Shown piece after piece: positions 24,604-32,737 of a DNA stretch of 64,000 nt (position 1 is its first letter; each line of letters begins with the position of its first letter). The stretch is from Ekhidna sp051379705. GTDB taxonomy: Bacteria > Bacteroidota > Bacteroidia > Cytophagales > Cyclobacteriaceae. Under the pieces are notes generated by a model that worked only from the letters and a program-made list of their open reading frames with translations, was not told the DNA's origin and did no database searches. The stretch is from contig NZ_CP179868.1 in NCBI RefSeq assembly GCF_051379705.1, positions 3,720,001-3,784,000 of the forward strand, in the 5' to 3' direction. The translations under genes were made by a program, and so were the position numbers.

Positions 24604-26938
24604 AAGGAATAAAATTCACAAACTATTTCTTGTTGTAGACGGAAAAGAGGACTCATACCCTAGTTATGATACTGCCTCTCTTTCAATATCCATAAATGAT
24701 CCAATCAAATTCGATGGACACCAGTTTGGGATATTTAGTCCAATATTTACTCCATTTAAAAATGGAGTTGATATGATTGAAACAATACTTAATAAGAGGG
24801 TTGCTTTTTACTATGTATCTAACCTTCATCCGATTTTAAAAGTGATAATATCTGAGTTTGGTTTAGAAGGGTCAAATCAAATTTATTACTCACTTGGACT
24901 TGCGAATATTATAGTAATTGATGATCATCAAAACACTTTGATTGACGATATCAACTCACTCATAAAAAATGAGAGCAAAGATAATTTCTTTGCGTATGAA
25001 GAATGGATAACAGATGAAAATGGCAAGATAGAGCAGAAGGAAGCAAAAGTCTTTGCGTCATTTGAGCCAAAGTCAATTGATATTGATGTAAGTGAGTATT
25101 TATCAACAGATATAAACTTTGTCATTTCTGAGTTTACAATTTCTGCAAATAAAATACTTGCTGGTTCTAAGAGATTTTCTCCTCACTATTTCGAGTTCTT
25201 TAAGAGAATATTTGGTGTAGTTAAACTACTTATAGACGATTTGAAATTTCTTTTCAGCGATCCTAAGGCGACACCATCGGATGACCTTTTAGAGAGATTT
25301 CAGAATCAATTTGAAATAGAGAGATCTTTATCTTTCGAAGAGACTCTAAATATTATCAGATCAAATCTGCCTTCAGTTACAGTTGATCAAATAAACTCAA
25401 TAAAGAATGAAAAGCTAGGTAGATTAATCCAGTTTAGCTCATCTATTTCATATGTTTATAATCAAAGCTTTTGTGGAGCGGTTCCAATTCTTGATCATGT
25501 AGGAATTATCAGAAGACATTCTCTGCTTGGTTTAGGGCACGCCATGAATGGGTTAAAAGAACTTTTGTTGCAAATGGAAATTGCTTTTGCAAACATTCCA
25601 TTCGAAGAAGTTGATCTAAAAAAAGAAAATAGAACTAATACAATCTGGGGTGGAGTTAAACTTTACAATGATATCCCCTTTAGCCTGGACTCGCTAATTA
25701 ATTCATTTTTTCCAGAAATGCATAGCCAGATTGTATGGGAAAAAGAAGCTGAAAAATCCAATACTTTTCAGACTCTAAGTAATTCTAGAGATCATTTAGA
25801 AAAGAATGATACCGGTTTTTTTATGAGAATGCCTTTCTTTTCTGGTCGATTAGGTTTTAGAGAGTATGAGCTTTCAGTTGCTTGTGCACTACAAACCTTG
25901 GTATCATCCTCGTCTCTTAAGTGGCATATTATAAATTATACTCATGAAATCATTCATGGTCATGTTAGGGTAATTCTAAATAAACTTATTAGACCGAGAG
26001 AAATAGACATTTCATATGAGAAATGGATAGAGAAGAATATCGATGGAGTATATGAAATTAACAGAAAGCTAATTAGTGCAAGAGCAATTCAAAAGTCAGA
26101 TTTGGATAAGCTTATTGATACTAACTATGATTTTTTTGTGTATATCATATTTAACTATTGCATCAAGGCAAAGGCATTAGGCTCTCTTAGTAAATCATGG
26201 GATTTAGTTAAAAATAAGAGTTACAAAGCTGATACAAGGTTGGGAAGGCCTCTACATGCTCCAAGTCCAAGTGAATTTGAGGAGGACTGGAAGGATCATC
26301 ACTATAGAGATATTTCAGAGATGTTTGTTCATGTACTTGATTACAAGTATGTTTATTGCGAGCAACTAAATGATTATTTAGTTGCTATATGGACTTCTTG
26401 GTCAACTATGCCCATTGTTCAGGCAAAAACTAAACACTACGTACTTAGAACTTTACTCATCATAGCATTAAAAGAGAAGAAAGCAAACCCTTCAATAAGA
26501 TTCGAATCTTCACTTTTAAGTCTTAGCACGTTGGTTAGTAAATCTGAGAACATTGAGGATTTTGCATTGCCGAAAGAATTCATTCAAAGTGTTATTAATC
26601 AGGACAAAGATTCTAGGGATATGAAAGACCTAGAAGAGAGGTTTAAGAATTGTATTGTAGTTGTAGACATGTTTTATCAGTTCTTTTCAGTTGACTTTCA
26701 GGAATTTATAAAAAATGGTGATACCAAATTCAATCGAGATAGAATTTTTAAGGATACTGACGGTAACGAGAACTATTACTCAATTGAATTTTTAGGATTA
26801 GCTGAAAGTGAGGTTCATAGCAAAGTTGGATTTGTATTTGACTTATTAACAAGGTTGATTAGAGGTAAGGAATCAATTGATGAAGAGTATGAATCAGCTT
26901 GGATATTTAGTATATTAGGTTCATATAATATTAAGTAA
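24593..26938 (+). CDS. Large protein with HEIIH zincin-like motif, second gene of the SIR2 operon
   Basis: This is a 781-residue soluble protein of no family I recognise. Residues 451-455 read HEIIH within 'INYTHEIIHGHVRVIL', which fits the HExxH zinc-protease helix. A second helix, 'RDISEMFVHVLDY' with E576, resembles the third-ligand helix of gluzincins (E-x3-D-like spacing). No Walker motif, nuclease motif or transmembrane segment is evident. It overlaps the 80-residue gene and its stop overlaps the next start (TAATG). If active it may cleave a host, phage or operon protein; the motif could also be fortuitous. It is the largest component and may be the sensor. Confidence 0.75.
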   Translation: MKDKRNKIHKLFLVVDGKEDSYPSYDTASLSISINDPIKFDGHQFGIFSPIFTPFKNGVDMIETILNKRVAFYYVSNLHPILKVIISEFGLEGSNQIYYSLGLANIIVIDDHQNTLIDDINSLIKNESKDNFFAYEEWITDENGKIEQKEAKVFASFEPKSIDIDVSEYLSTDINFVISEFTISANKILAGSKRFSPHYFEFFKRIFGVVKLLIDDLKFLFSDPKATPSDDLLERFQNQFEIERSLSFEETLNIIRSNLPSVTVDQINSIKNEKLGRLIQFSSSISYVYNQSFCGAVPILDHVGIIRRHSLLGLGHAMNGLKELLLQMEIAFANIPFEEVDLKKENRTNTIWGGVKLYNDIPFSLDSLINSFFPEMHSQIVWEKEAEKSNTFQTLSNSRDHLEKNDTGFFMRMPFFSGRLGFREYELSVACALQTLVSSSSLKWHIINYTHEIIHGHVRVILNKLIRPREIDISYEKWIEKNIDGVYEINRKLISARAIQKSDLDKLIDTNYDFFVYIIFNYCIKAKALGSLSKSWDLVKNKSYKADTRLGRPLHAPSPSEFEEDWKDHHYRDISEMFVHVLDYKYVYCEQLNDYLVAIWTSWSTMPIVQAKTKHYVLRTLLIIALKEKKANPSIRFESSLLSLSTLVSKSENIEDFALPKEFIQSVINQDKDSRDMKDLEERFKNCIVVVDMFYQFFSVDFQEFIKNGDTKFNRDRIFKDTDGNENYYSIEFLGLAESEVHSKVGFVFDLLTRLIRGKESIDEEYESAWIFSILGSYNIK

Positions 26939-27828
26939 TGGCACAACTTGTAGATTTATTAGGACAATCCGCAATTCAAGATGGTCATTTTTATAATACT
27001 CTTGTTTTCAAATCAAATTCTCATGATTCCATTAATGATCTCATAAATTCCTTTGATTCAAGTACAGTCTATCAAAAGGTTGAATCAGAAGATCATGATT
27101 TTTTTCATTTGCAAGTTGAGATACCTGCAGTTTTGGGTGAACAAGTTCTATTAAGAGATAATCTTGTTAAGGGTAGGGAGAATTCTGATGGTGATAAGTA
27201 CTATAGGTATGATATGTACATGGGTGAAATTAAGAGTAAATGGGGGGATTACTATTTCGCCAGTTTTCCATATAAAAAAATGGAAGTTGATCGTCACCAG
27301 TTATTTGAAAGTACATTCAAAAGAACAAAATATTTTAAGCCCAAACTAGAAGAGCTTTTCGGATTTCTGGAAAAACATGATAGTAATACATTTCTATTGA
27401 ATCATGGACTTGAGATTGATATAGCAAGATTTCTTTCGTCAATAGATGAGTTCAAAGAGGGATCAAAAAAGATGATCCTAGAAGGAGAGAACCCAGTAAA
27501 AAGTAAGGTCTTGAAAATTTTGTATGCTACTCAAGCTGAGTACGAAAGTAGATCATCCTTAATAGAGAAGAATCTTGAAAGTGTTGACGAAAAATCCGAA
27601 TTAGATAGAATTCGAATTAAAATAACCCATCTTTCAATTACGCTTGAATTTTTCCATATTTCAGGAAATTCAATTACGGTAAAGTTTGACATAATGGGAA
27701 ATTATAAATTCTGGATAAAGAAAGGAAAGATTAAAAAGACAGTTAATCTGTTCCCGTTAGTCTTTCAATTTCTTCAAAGCATTGATAGTATTGAAGAAGG
27801 ATTCACAAGTGGAGATGAAGTAGACTAA
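26938..27828 (+). CDS. Unknown protein, third gene of the SIR2 operon (296 aa)
   Basis: The start shares a base with the stop of the upstream gene (TAATG), a tight translational coupling. The product is soluble, mixed alpha/beta, with charged central helices ('LIEKNLESVDEKSELDRIRIKI') and a C-terminal strand-rich part ('FHISGNSITVKFDIMGNYKFWIKKGKIKK'). No catalytic motif is evident, and cysteines are absent. It may bridge the large zincin-like protein and the SIR2 effector, but this rests only on gene order. Confidence 0.7.
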   Translation: MAQLVDLLGQSAIQDGHFYNTLVFKSNSHDSINDLINSFDSSTVYQKVESEDHDFFHLQVEIPAVLGEQVLLRDNLVKGRENSDGDKYYRYDMYMGEIKSKWGDYYFASFPYKKMEVDRHQLFESTFKRTKYFKPKLEELFGFLEKHDSNTFLLNHGLEIDIARFLSSIDEFKEGSKKMILEGENPVKSKVLKILYATQAEYESRSSLIEKNLESVDEKSELDRIRIKITHLSITLEFFHISGNSITVKFDIMGNYKFWIKKGKIKKTVNLFPLVFQFLQSIDSIEEGFTSGDEVD

Positions 27829-27835
27829 CAAACTT

Positions 27836-28846
27836 ATGGATACCTTTTTTGGCCCCGATATTAACGCTGTAAATGAAAATCAGCTAAAAGATATAGTTTC
27901 ATCACATTTGGATGGAGGAACACTGAGTGTTGTGTTAGGTGCTGGTGCTTCATCTGGGTTTGGTCTTAAAAACTGGGTCAATCTTGTAAATGAATTGATG
28001 CAGAAAACAGGTATTGACAAAGACATAAAGGATGGAACCGATCCCGATAAACTTGCAAAAGATATTGATTCATGGAAATTTACTTCCGAAACTAATAGTA
28101 GTATTCTAAAAGAGTATACACAAAAAGCAAAGGATAAACTTGGAGATTCTTATCTAGAGACTGTAAAAGATTTACTATACGATGGTGTTCTTTTCGATTT
28201 TAGTACTGTAGCCAACAATAAGAATTTACTGATAGCAATTTCTTCACTTTGTTTAAGGCAGAGAAGAGGAAGAGTTAGCAAGGTCCTTACTTATAATTTT
28301 GATTGTATTTTGGAATGGTATCTTTCAACAATTGGAACCGACGTCAGTATTGTGAGCCTTAACAGCCTAATAGAGAGGGATAACGATGTTGAAGTGCTTC
28401 ATGTTCATGGTTATTTACCTGATAAAACGGCTAAACTTGTTGGGGATCTTGGTGAGATGACAGACGACATTGTTTTCTCTCAGGATGAATTTGATGATGT
28501 GGCTTATGATAGGGGCTTTATTAATAAAAAGAAGAGAGATTTTTATGAGAGGAAATTCTTCATTTCTATAGGAGTTTCTCCACAAACCCTAATTAGGGAT
28601 ATTAAGTTCTTACTTAAAAATGTAAGACAGGAAATATATGAAAGCCATAAATTAGAAAGAAAAAATCCTTTTGGACTAGCAGTAATAAGTTTTGGAAACA
28701 AAGATGATGCTCAAGCATTCAATAATAGTCGATCCGAATCTAACTCTGAATACAATAAGATACTTGAGGCAGGTATATTGGTTCATGCAACAACGCATGA
28801 TGAGGTGCCTCATTTCATATTTAAAATTTTGAAGAACTCATATTAA
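27836..28846 (+). CDS. SIR2-like NAD+-binding protein, probable effector
   Basis: The 336-residue protein has SIR2-superfamily motifs: the NAD-binding loop 'LGAGASSGFG' (G35-A-G-A-S39), 'YNFD' (N154, D156), and 'HVHGYL' with H189 and H191, one of which should be the catalytic histidine. The zinc module of true sirtuins is missing, as in the bacterial SIR2-like defence proteins (for example ThsA, DSR and pAgo-SIR2 effectors) that hydrolyse NAD+ to stop infected cells. It follows the 296-residue gene by 7 bases and ends the operon. NADase activity is inferred from family, not seen. Confidence 0.88.
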   Translation: MDTFFGPDINAVNENQLKDIVSSHLDGGTLSVVLGAGASSGFGLKNWVNLVNELMQKTGIDKDIKDGTDPDKLAKDIDSWKFTSETNSSILKEYTQKAKDKLGDSYLETVKDLLYDGVLFDFSTVANNKNLLIAISSLCLRQRRGRVSKVLTYNFDCILEWYLSTIGTDVSIVSLNSLIERDNDVEVLHVHGYLPDKTAKLVGDLGEMTDDIVFSQDEFDDVAYDRGFINKKKRDFYERKFFISIGVSPQTLIRDIKFLLKNVRQEIYESHKLERKNPFGLAVISFGNKDDAQAFNNSRSESNSEYNKILEAGILVHATTHDEVPHFIFKILKNSY

Positions 28847-29304
28847 TAACCTTTTGTGTGCAAGTTCCCCTAGTATACTAGAATCCCTTAAACCATCTGC
28901 AATAGCCTTTATTGCTTAATGTGGGACTTCTAACACGTCTTTCAAATCTTGTAATTTGCACTAAAAGCCAACCAAGGTAAGCGCTTCTTGAGATAATCTA
29001 GCATTCATGCGAAGACTCTTAAAGTGCTATCTGAAAGATTCTATATTCCTGATCTCTTGTAGAACCTGCAACGGGTGAATTCTCTCAATTTGGAAAATCT
29101 CAACTTGGTCGAATTGACGAGTTTTTTGAATGTTAATTATTTTTTTTGACTCATGATAAACGCTATTAAATCATTTGTCAAAAACATCTTCCCGTTGAAG
29201 ATATATCCATGTAAAGGGGCACAACACCCAAATGATAACATGTCAAAATGACAGTATTGTGGGTATATTTGGCAGGAAATGTATGACATTATTTCCTGAT
29301 TTCA
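28847..29304. other. Non-coding region with clustered inverted repeats
   Basis: No gene is seen here. Features are: palindrome CTAGTATACTAG (28870-28881), hairpin ATCTTC-N5-GAAGAT (29186-29202), TGTCA-AAA-TGACA (29241-29253) framed by ACCCA (29226) and TGGGT (29260), and CAGGAAAT-N10-ATTTCCTG (29273-29298). The right half lies just upstream of the ribbon-helix-helix-like gene. It could hold its operator, or an origin of replication or transfer. Confidence 0.45.
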
Positions 29305-29367
29305 TTGGATAATGCTGCCATAATGGCAAATAGTGTACATTGGCCACATTATTGTCTAGATGTAGTC

Positions 29368-29709
29368 ATGAAAGACCGAAGAGTAAAAATACGGTTAAGT
29401 CCCTCGGATAAAGAGAGGGCTGAGAGGAAAGCAAGAGAGATGGGCTTGAGCCTATCTTCATTGATAATCGTATGGTTTCATTTCTCCAAAGATCGTCAGA
29501 TAATAATTGATAAGGCTGCTCGTGACGGGGAATCCAGAATCATTGAACTAAGATCGGACAAAAGTCTTAGAGATGAGTTTTTACTTATTTCAAGAAAGTA
29601 CGATGTGACAGTAAGTAGACTTCTAAGGTCAATCATAATGTTTAATTTAAATAAAGGTAGTGATGTTGATAAGACGGAATATAGATTTAAGGAAAATCCT
29701 AGTAGATGA
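29368..29709 (+). CDS. Ribbon-helix-helix-like / MobC-like DNA-binding protein
   Basis: From ATG 29368 the product is 113 residues, MKDRRVKIRLSPSDKERAER and onward. The N-terminal strand 'RRVKIRLS' followed by two helices ('DKERAERKAREMGLSLSSLIIVWF') is the ribbon-helix-helix layout seen in MobC-type relaxosome proteins and antitoxins. The C-terminal half repeats a similar pattern ('LRDEFLLISRKYDVTVSRLLRSII'), so it may be a duplicated or extended form. Other starts (TTG 29305, ATG 29323) are possible. It sits just after a cluster of inverted repeats it may bind and overlaps the PolA-like gene by 47 bases. No relaxase is present. Confidence 0.6.
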   Translation: MKDRRVKIRLSPSDKERAERKAREMGLSLSSLIIVWFHFSKDRQIIIDKAARDGESRIIELRSDKSLRDEFLLISRKYDVTVSRLLRSIIMFNLNKGSDVDKTEYRFKENPSR

Positions 29710-31057
29710 TTGTGGATTAATTGATAATAAAAAGTATCGAAGAAGAAAGAAGAAGTATGAGTTTGTGATTGACTTAATTTCACAGCTTCAATTTTTAGAT
29801 CCGAAGAGTAAGGCCAATCCATTTGCATTTGTTCCAATTAGAGCTGAATTTCTTCAAAGGAAGTTGAGCCCAGCAATTTCAACCGAAATTGTCGATGATC
29901 TTTTGGAAGCAGGTATAATTGAGAGAGATTACTTCATTAGATATAAAAAGTGTTACGGCTATAGGCTGACGCCTCAATTCGCTTTGAGTTTACCTCTTAT
30001 AGATATAACATCAGAAAATAATGTGGATAGCGTCTCTTCTGTAAGAAACTGCGAATACCAGGAGAAGCAACTTGAGAGGCTTGAGTTAGATCCCATATGT
30101 CTTGAGCATATAGTTAAGCTGTTTATTGATGATAACAATGTTGGCGGTTCAATTAGCGGTGAAGAAAAATATCAGTACTCACTATTTAATGATGATAATT
30201 CTTTAGCTGTTAACAATACCTATAATAATCCCTCTAATGATATACAGTTTTTGAACTCAACTAGTGATGGGATTAATCCAGAATTGTACAAAACTTTTAT
30301 AAATAGTTTTTCCGAGATAGACTTAAAACCGGTAATAAATGATTTTGGATTAAAGTACGTCCGGAATGATAATTCAAGATATGACATTGGTAAGTTTCTT
30401 CATGATTACATAGCGTATGGTACTTTCAATTCTAATAAGAGAAAGGTGGCCTTCAAAGATGATACTTCAGGACGACTTCATTCCAATATTACTAGGATGT
30501 CAAAACGTCTAAGAAGCTTTTTAAGATTGAAAGGATCAGACGAAAAATTAGTCTTAATTGATATTAAAAACTGTCAAATTCACCTTTTGAACATACTGCT
30601 GCAAAATGTAGATGTTAATGAGTTGGAATTGGCAAAATTCAGAGAGTATACTTCTGATGGGAAGTTCTATGAACTTCTTGCTGAAGAACTTTCTATTTCC
30701 AGAGATAAGTTTAAACAGCAATTTTTTGAATACTTCTTTTATTGTAAGGATAGAGGATCAAGAATAAAAGGAGCTATGTATAAACACTTTCCTGAAATAA
30801 CTCAGTTTATTGTTGATTACAAGGATAAAGATCATTCAAAACTGGCAATAGATCTTCAGAAGAAAGAAGCTAAAATCATGATTGATGAGGTAATGATTCA
30901 GGTTGAGAAGGAGAGAGGTCTAGATGTTCTATTCTTAACCATTCATGATGGAGTATTGACGACAGAAAGCGAAGCTGATTATATGATTAAAATGATCAAA
31001 GATTCTTTCAAAAAGAGAGAATTAGATGTGACATTCGATATTAATCTTCTAGGGTAG
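29663..31057 (+). CDS. Divergent PolA-type polymerase-like protein of the element
   Basis: The 464-residue protein has an N-terminal wHTH-like part ('LSPAISTEIVDDLLEAGIIERD'). Its C-terminal region follows the family A polymerase palm and fingers. Motif A-like 'LVLIDIKNCQIHLL' has D300 and Q305, compare D-x-S-Q-I-E-L. A motif B-like helix 'SRDKFKQQFFEYFFY' comes next, then 'YKHFPEITQFI', which resembles the sequence after the O helix, then 'LQKKEAKIMIDEVMIQ', and a motif C-like 'FLTIHDGVLTT' with H428-D429 (compare VHDE). The glutamate after HD is glycine. It is likely a replication or primer-synthesis protein of the element, or a decayed polymerase. No 3'-5' exonuclease part is seen. Confidence 0.6.
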   Translation: MLIRRNIDLRKILVDDCGLIDNKKYRRRKKKYEFVIDLISQLQFLDPKSKANPFAFVPIRAEFLQRKLSPAISTEIVDDLLEAGIIERDYFIRYKKCYGYRLTPQFALSLPLIDITSENNVDSVSSVRNCEYQEKQLERLELDPICLEHIVKLFIDDNNVGGSISGEEKYQYSLFNDDNSLAVNNTYNNPSNDIQFLNSTSDGINPELYKTFINSFSEIDLKPVINDFGLKYVRNDNSRYDIGKFLHDYIAYGTFNSNKRKVAFKDDTSGRLHSNITRMSKRLRSFLRLKGSDEKLVLIDIKNCQIHLLNILLQNVDVNELELAKFREYTSDGKFYELLAEELSISRDKFKQQFFEYFFYCKDRGSRIKGAMYKHFPEITQFIVDYKDKDHSKLAIDLQKKEAKIMIDEVMIQVEKERGLDVLFLTIHDGVLTTESEADYMIKMIKDSFKKRELDVTFDINLLG

Positions 31058-31076
31058 ACTTATACCCACCTAACCG

Positions 31077-31111
31077 CCCCCCTGGGTATCAATAAATCCA
31101 AGCAGGGGGGG
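31077..31111 (+). terminator. G/C-tract hairpin after the PolA-like gene
   Basis: CCCCCCTG (31077-31084) and CAGGGGGG (31103-31110) form an eight-base-pair stem with an 18-base loop, 19 bases after the stop codon. A T-rich stretch follows only weakly, so this may be a weak terminator, an mRNA end stabiliser or a site controlling the excisionase/integrase genes. Confidence 0.4.
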
Positions 31112-31174
31112 TGTTTAAGGATTCAGAATTGATGCAAAAAAGATAGTTTTTTAGCCAAAAAAAGTGGGGTTGAG

Positions 31175-31438
31175 ATGAAGATGTATTTAGAAGAAAAAGT
31201 TAAATTACTAGAGGTGGAAGTGGATAAAATTCGTTCCTCAATTATTAAAGATAATCAGCAAATTGATTTCCCAGTATGGAGTCTACAAGAACTCCAAAAG
31301 AGGAAAATTATGTCGCGTGCAAAAGCATATCAATTAGAGAAATCTGGCGAATTAGAATTGATAAGAAGACACGGAAGAACTTTTGTTTCAAATGATGAGT
31401 TGTGTCGGTACTTTGGGGAGGAGCTAAATCATGAATAG
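31175..31438 (+). CDS. Excisionase-like helix-turn-helix protein
   Basis: The 87-residue protein has a short coiled-coil N-terminus ('EEKVKLLEVEVDKIRSSI') and a winged HTH of the excisionase/MerR type. The HTH reads 'VWSLQELQKRKIMSRAKAYQLEKSGELELIRRHGRTFVSNDELCRYF', where 'GRTFVSNDEL' is the usual wing. Such proteins next to a tyrosine integrase act as directionality factors or regulators of integrase. It overlaps the integrase gene by 8 bases, so the two are coupled. Confidence 0.8.
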   Translation: MKMYLEEKVKLLEVEVDKIRSSIIKDNQQIDFPVWSLQELQKRKIMSRAKAYQLEKSGELELIRRHGRTFVSNDELCRYFGEELNHE

Positions 31439-32663
31439 ACTTAAGCTTCCAATGCTCTATCGAATTCCTGGTCTTTACATTTGGTGCAACAAACATAAAA
31501 GAGCGTTCAAAGGTAAATGTCCTAAAGCAGGAAAGAATTGCAGATTGACCTATCACTCCAGAATTTGGAATCCAAACAGTCAAAAAACTAATATAATTCG
31601 TAGTTGGAATACGGACGATCCTAGAGTTGCTTGTGAGAAGCATATTGAGTTTAAAAAGCGACTTGAGGAAAACAACTATTACCTTTTACCTGAAACCTTG
31701 AAGACTAAGAGGATTCCTACTGTTCTTAAAGAATGTGTTGATAGATATATTGATCATATCCATGATTGTGATGTTCCTGAACATGAAAAGAAAAAGTTAT
31801 CTAAAAAGTATATCTCAGATGAGCTTGCTACAATCAATAAGTTTCTTGTTGTCTTAAAAAGAAATGGGATTAAGCCCAACTATGCACATGTTGAGATAAA
31901 TAGTTCCGTGGTGGGGTTATTTCATGAGTATCTCATTGAGCAGGATTATGCTTCAAATAGTTATAATAATTTCATGAAGACGCTCAAAAGAATGTATCGA
32001 TACTTCTCTAAAAATGGATGGATAGATGATAATCCATTTGAAAGGGTCATTCTTAAACCAATAGAGAGAAATCCTCAAATAATTTATGAAGAAGAGATTT
32101 CAGAATTGTTGGAGGCAATTAAACCTGAAAATGGGTTTGGAACTAAAGGAAAGGAGAAGAGAAACTATTACAGAGAATGGTTGAAGGATTCAATTCTACT
32201 GGGTTTATATACTGGAGCCCGACCAAGTATGGTTTTTCAGCTCAAATGGAAACATGTTCATGAGAATTTTATTAAGGCTCCCAATGAGAAGATTAATAGA
32301 CTTCAAAGGACTACTACTAATTATGAGTTTACGTTCATTACAGAGGACATAGCGGCCTTTTTAGCAGGAATGACTAGGGGTGAAGATGAAGACTACATAT
32401 TGGTTCCAAACCATGGAAATAGGGAGACACTAAGAAAGCAAGCATCTTGGGGCTTTGCTCATTATTGGAAACTAATTGAGGGGAGAGAAGGCATTGCATT
32501 TAAGCATTTACGAAAGACAAAGCTTACGAGAGAAATTCAATTGCTTGGAGATAAAGCAAGATTTTTAAATAGCCATAAATCAGACGTAACAAAAGTAGAT
32601 CATTATGTGGGCCAAGAGAAGATTGTTGAATCTATGAGAGGCTCGACAATGTTCAATATTTGA
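31431..32663 (+). CDS. int: Tyrosine-type site-specific integrase
   Basis: The 410-residue protein has an unusual N-terminal segment with C19, H22, C30 and C37 that could bind zinc. A SAM-like core-binding domain (about 95-205) and a catalytic domain (about 215-405) follow. Catalytic residues: R264 in 'LYTGARPSM', R361 in 'FKHLRKT' (lysine replaces the usual first histidine of HxxR), H382 in 'LNSHKSD' and the nucleophile Y392 in 'VDHYVGQE'. The gene ends 75 bases before the tRNA-Pro att site, as expected for an integrase acting on the 3' end of that tRNA. Confidence 0.92.
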   Translation: MNRLKLPMLYRIPGLYIWCNKHKRAFKGKCPKAGKNCRLTYHSRIWNPNSQKTNIIRSWNTDDPRVACEKHIEFKKRLEENNYYLLPETLKTKRIPTVLKECVDRYIDHIHDCDVPEHEKKKLSKKYISDELATINKFLVVLKRNGIKPNYAHVEINSSVVGLFHEYLIEQDYASNSYNNFMKTLKRMYRYFSKNGWIDDNPFERVILKPIERNPQIIYEEEISELLEAIKPENGFGTKGKEKRNYYREWLKDSILLGLYTGARPSMVFQLKWKHVHENFIKAPNEKINRLQRTTTNYEFTFITEDIAAFLAGMTRGEDEDYILVPNHGNRETLRKQASWGFAHYWKLIEGREGIAFKHLRKTKLTREIQLLGDKARFLNSHKSDVTKVDHYVGQEKIVESMRGSTMFNI

Positions 32664-32710
32664 GCGTTTTTTGATGAAAGCTTGACACCAAAACTTAACA
32701 CCAATAAAAA

Positions 32711-32731
32711 AAGCCACTATAAAAGTGGCTT
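32711..32731 (-). terminator. Terminator hairpin now serving tRNA-Pro
   Basis: AAGCCACT and AGTGGCTT pair around five bases; on the minus strand it follows the tRNA and is followed by a T run. Its sequence differs from the hairpins at the other two att copies, so the element brought its own terminator for the rebuilt tRNA gene. Confidence 0.75.
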
Positions 32732-32737
32732 GATTTT

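Noticed and set aside
24361..28846. Assignment of the SIR2 operon to Thoeris, DSR, SIR2-HerA or ABC-three-component systems
   Set aside because: None of the required partners (TIR protein, HerA/FtsK-type ATPase, ABC ATPase) is present, and the SIR2 protein is too short for DSR-type proteins.
29496..29837. Antisense ORF over the RHH gene
   Set aside because: It has no promoter, no family resemblance and lies wholly opposite two better-supported genes.
29368..32663. Conjugative or mobilisable element with relaxase
   Set aside because: An RHH/MobC-like protein is present, but no relaxase or coupling ATPase is encoded between the att sites.
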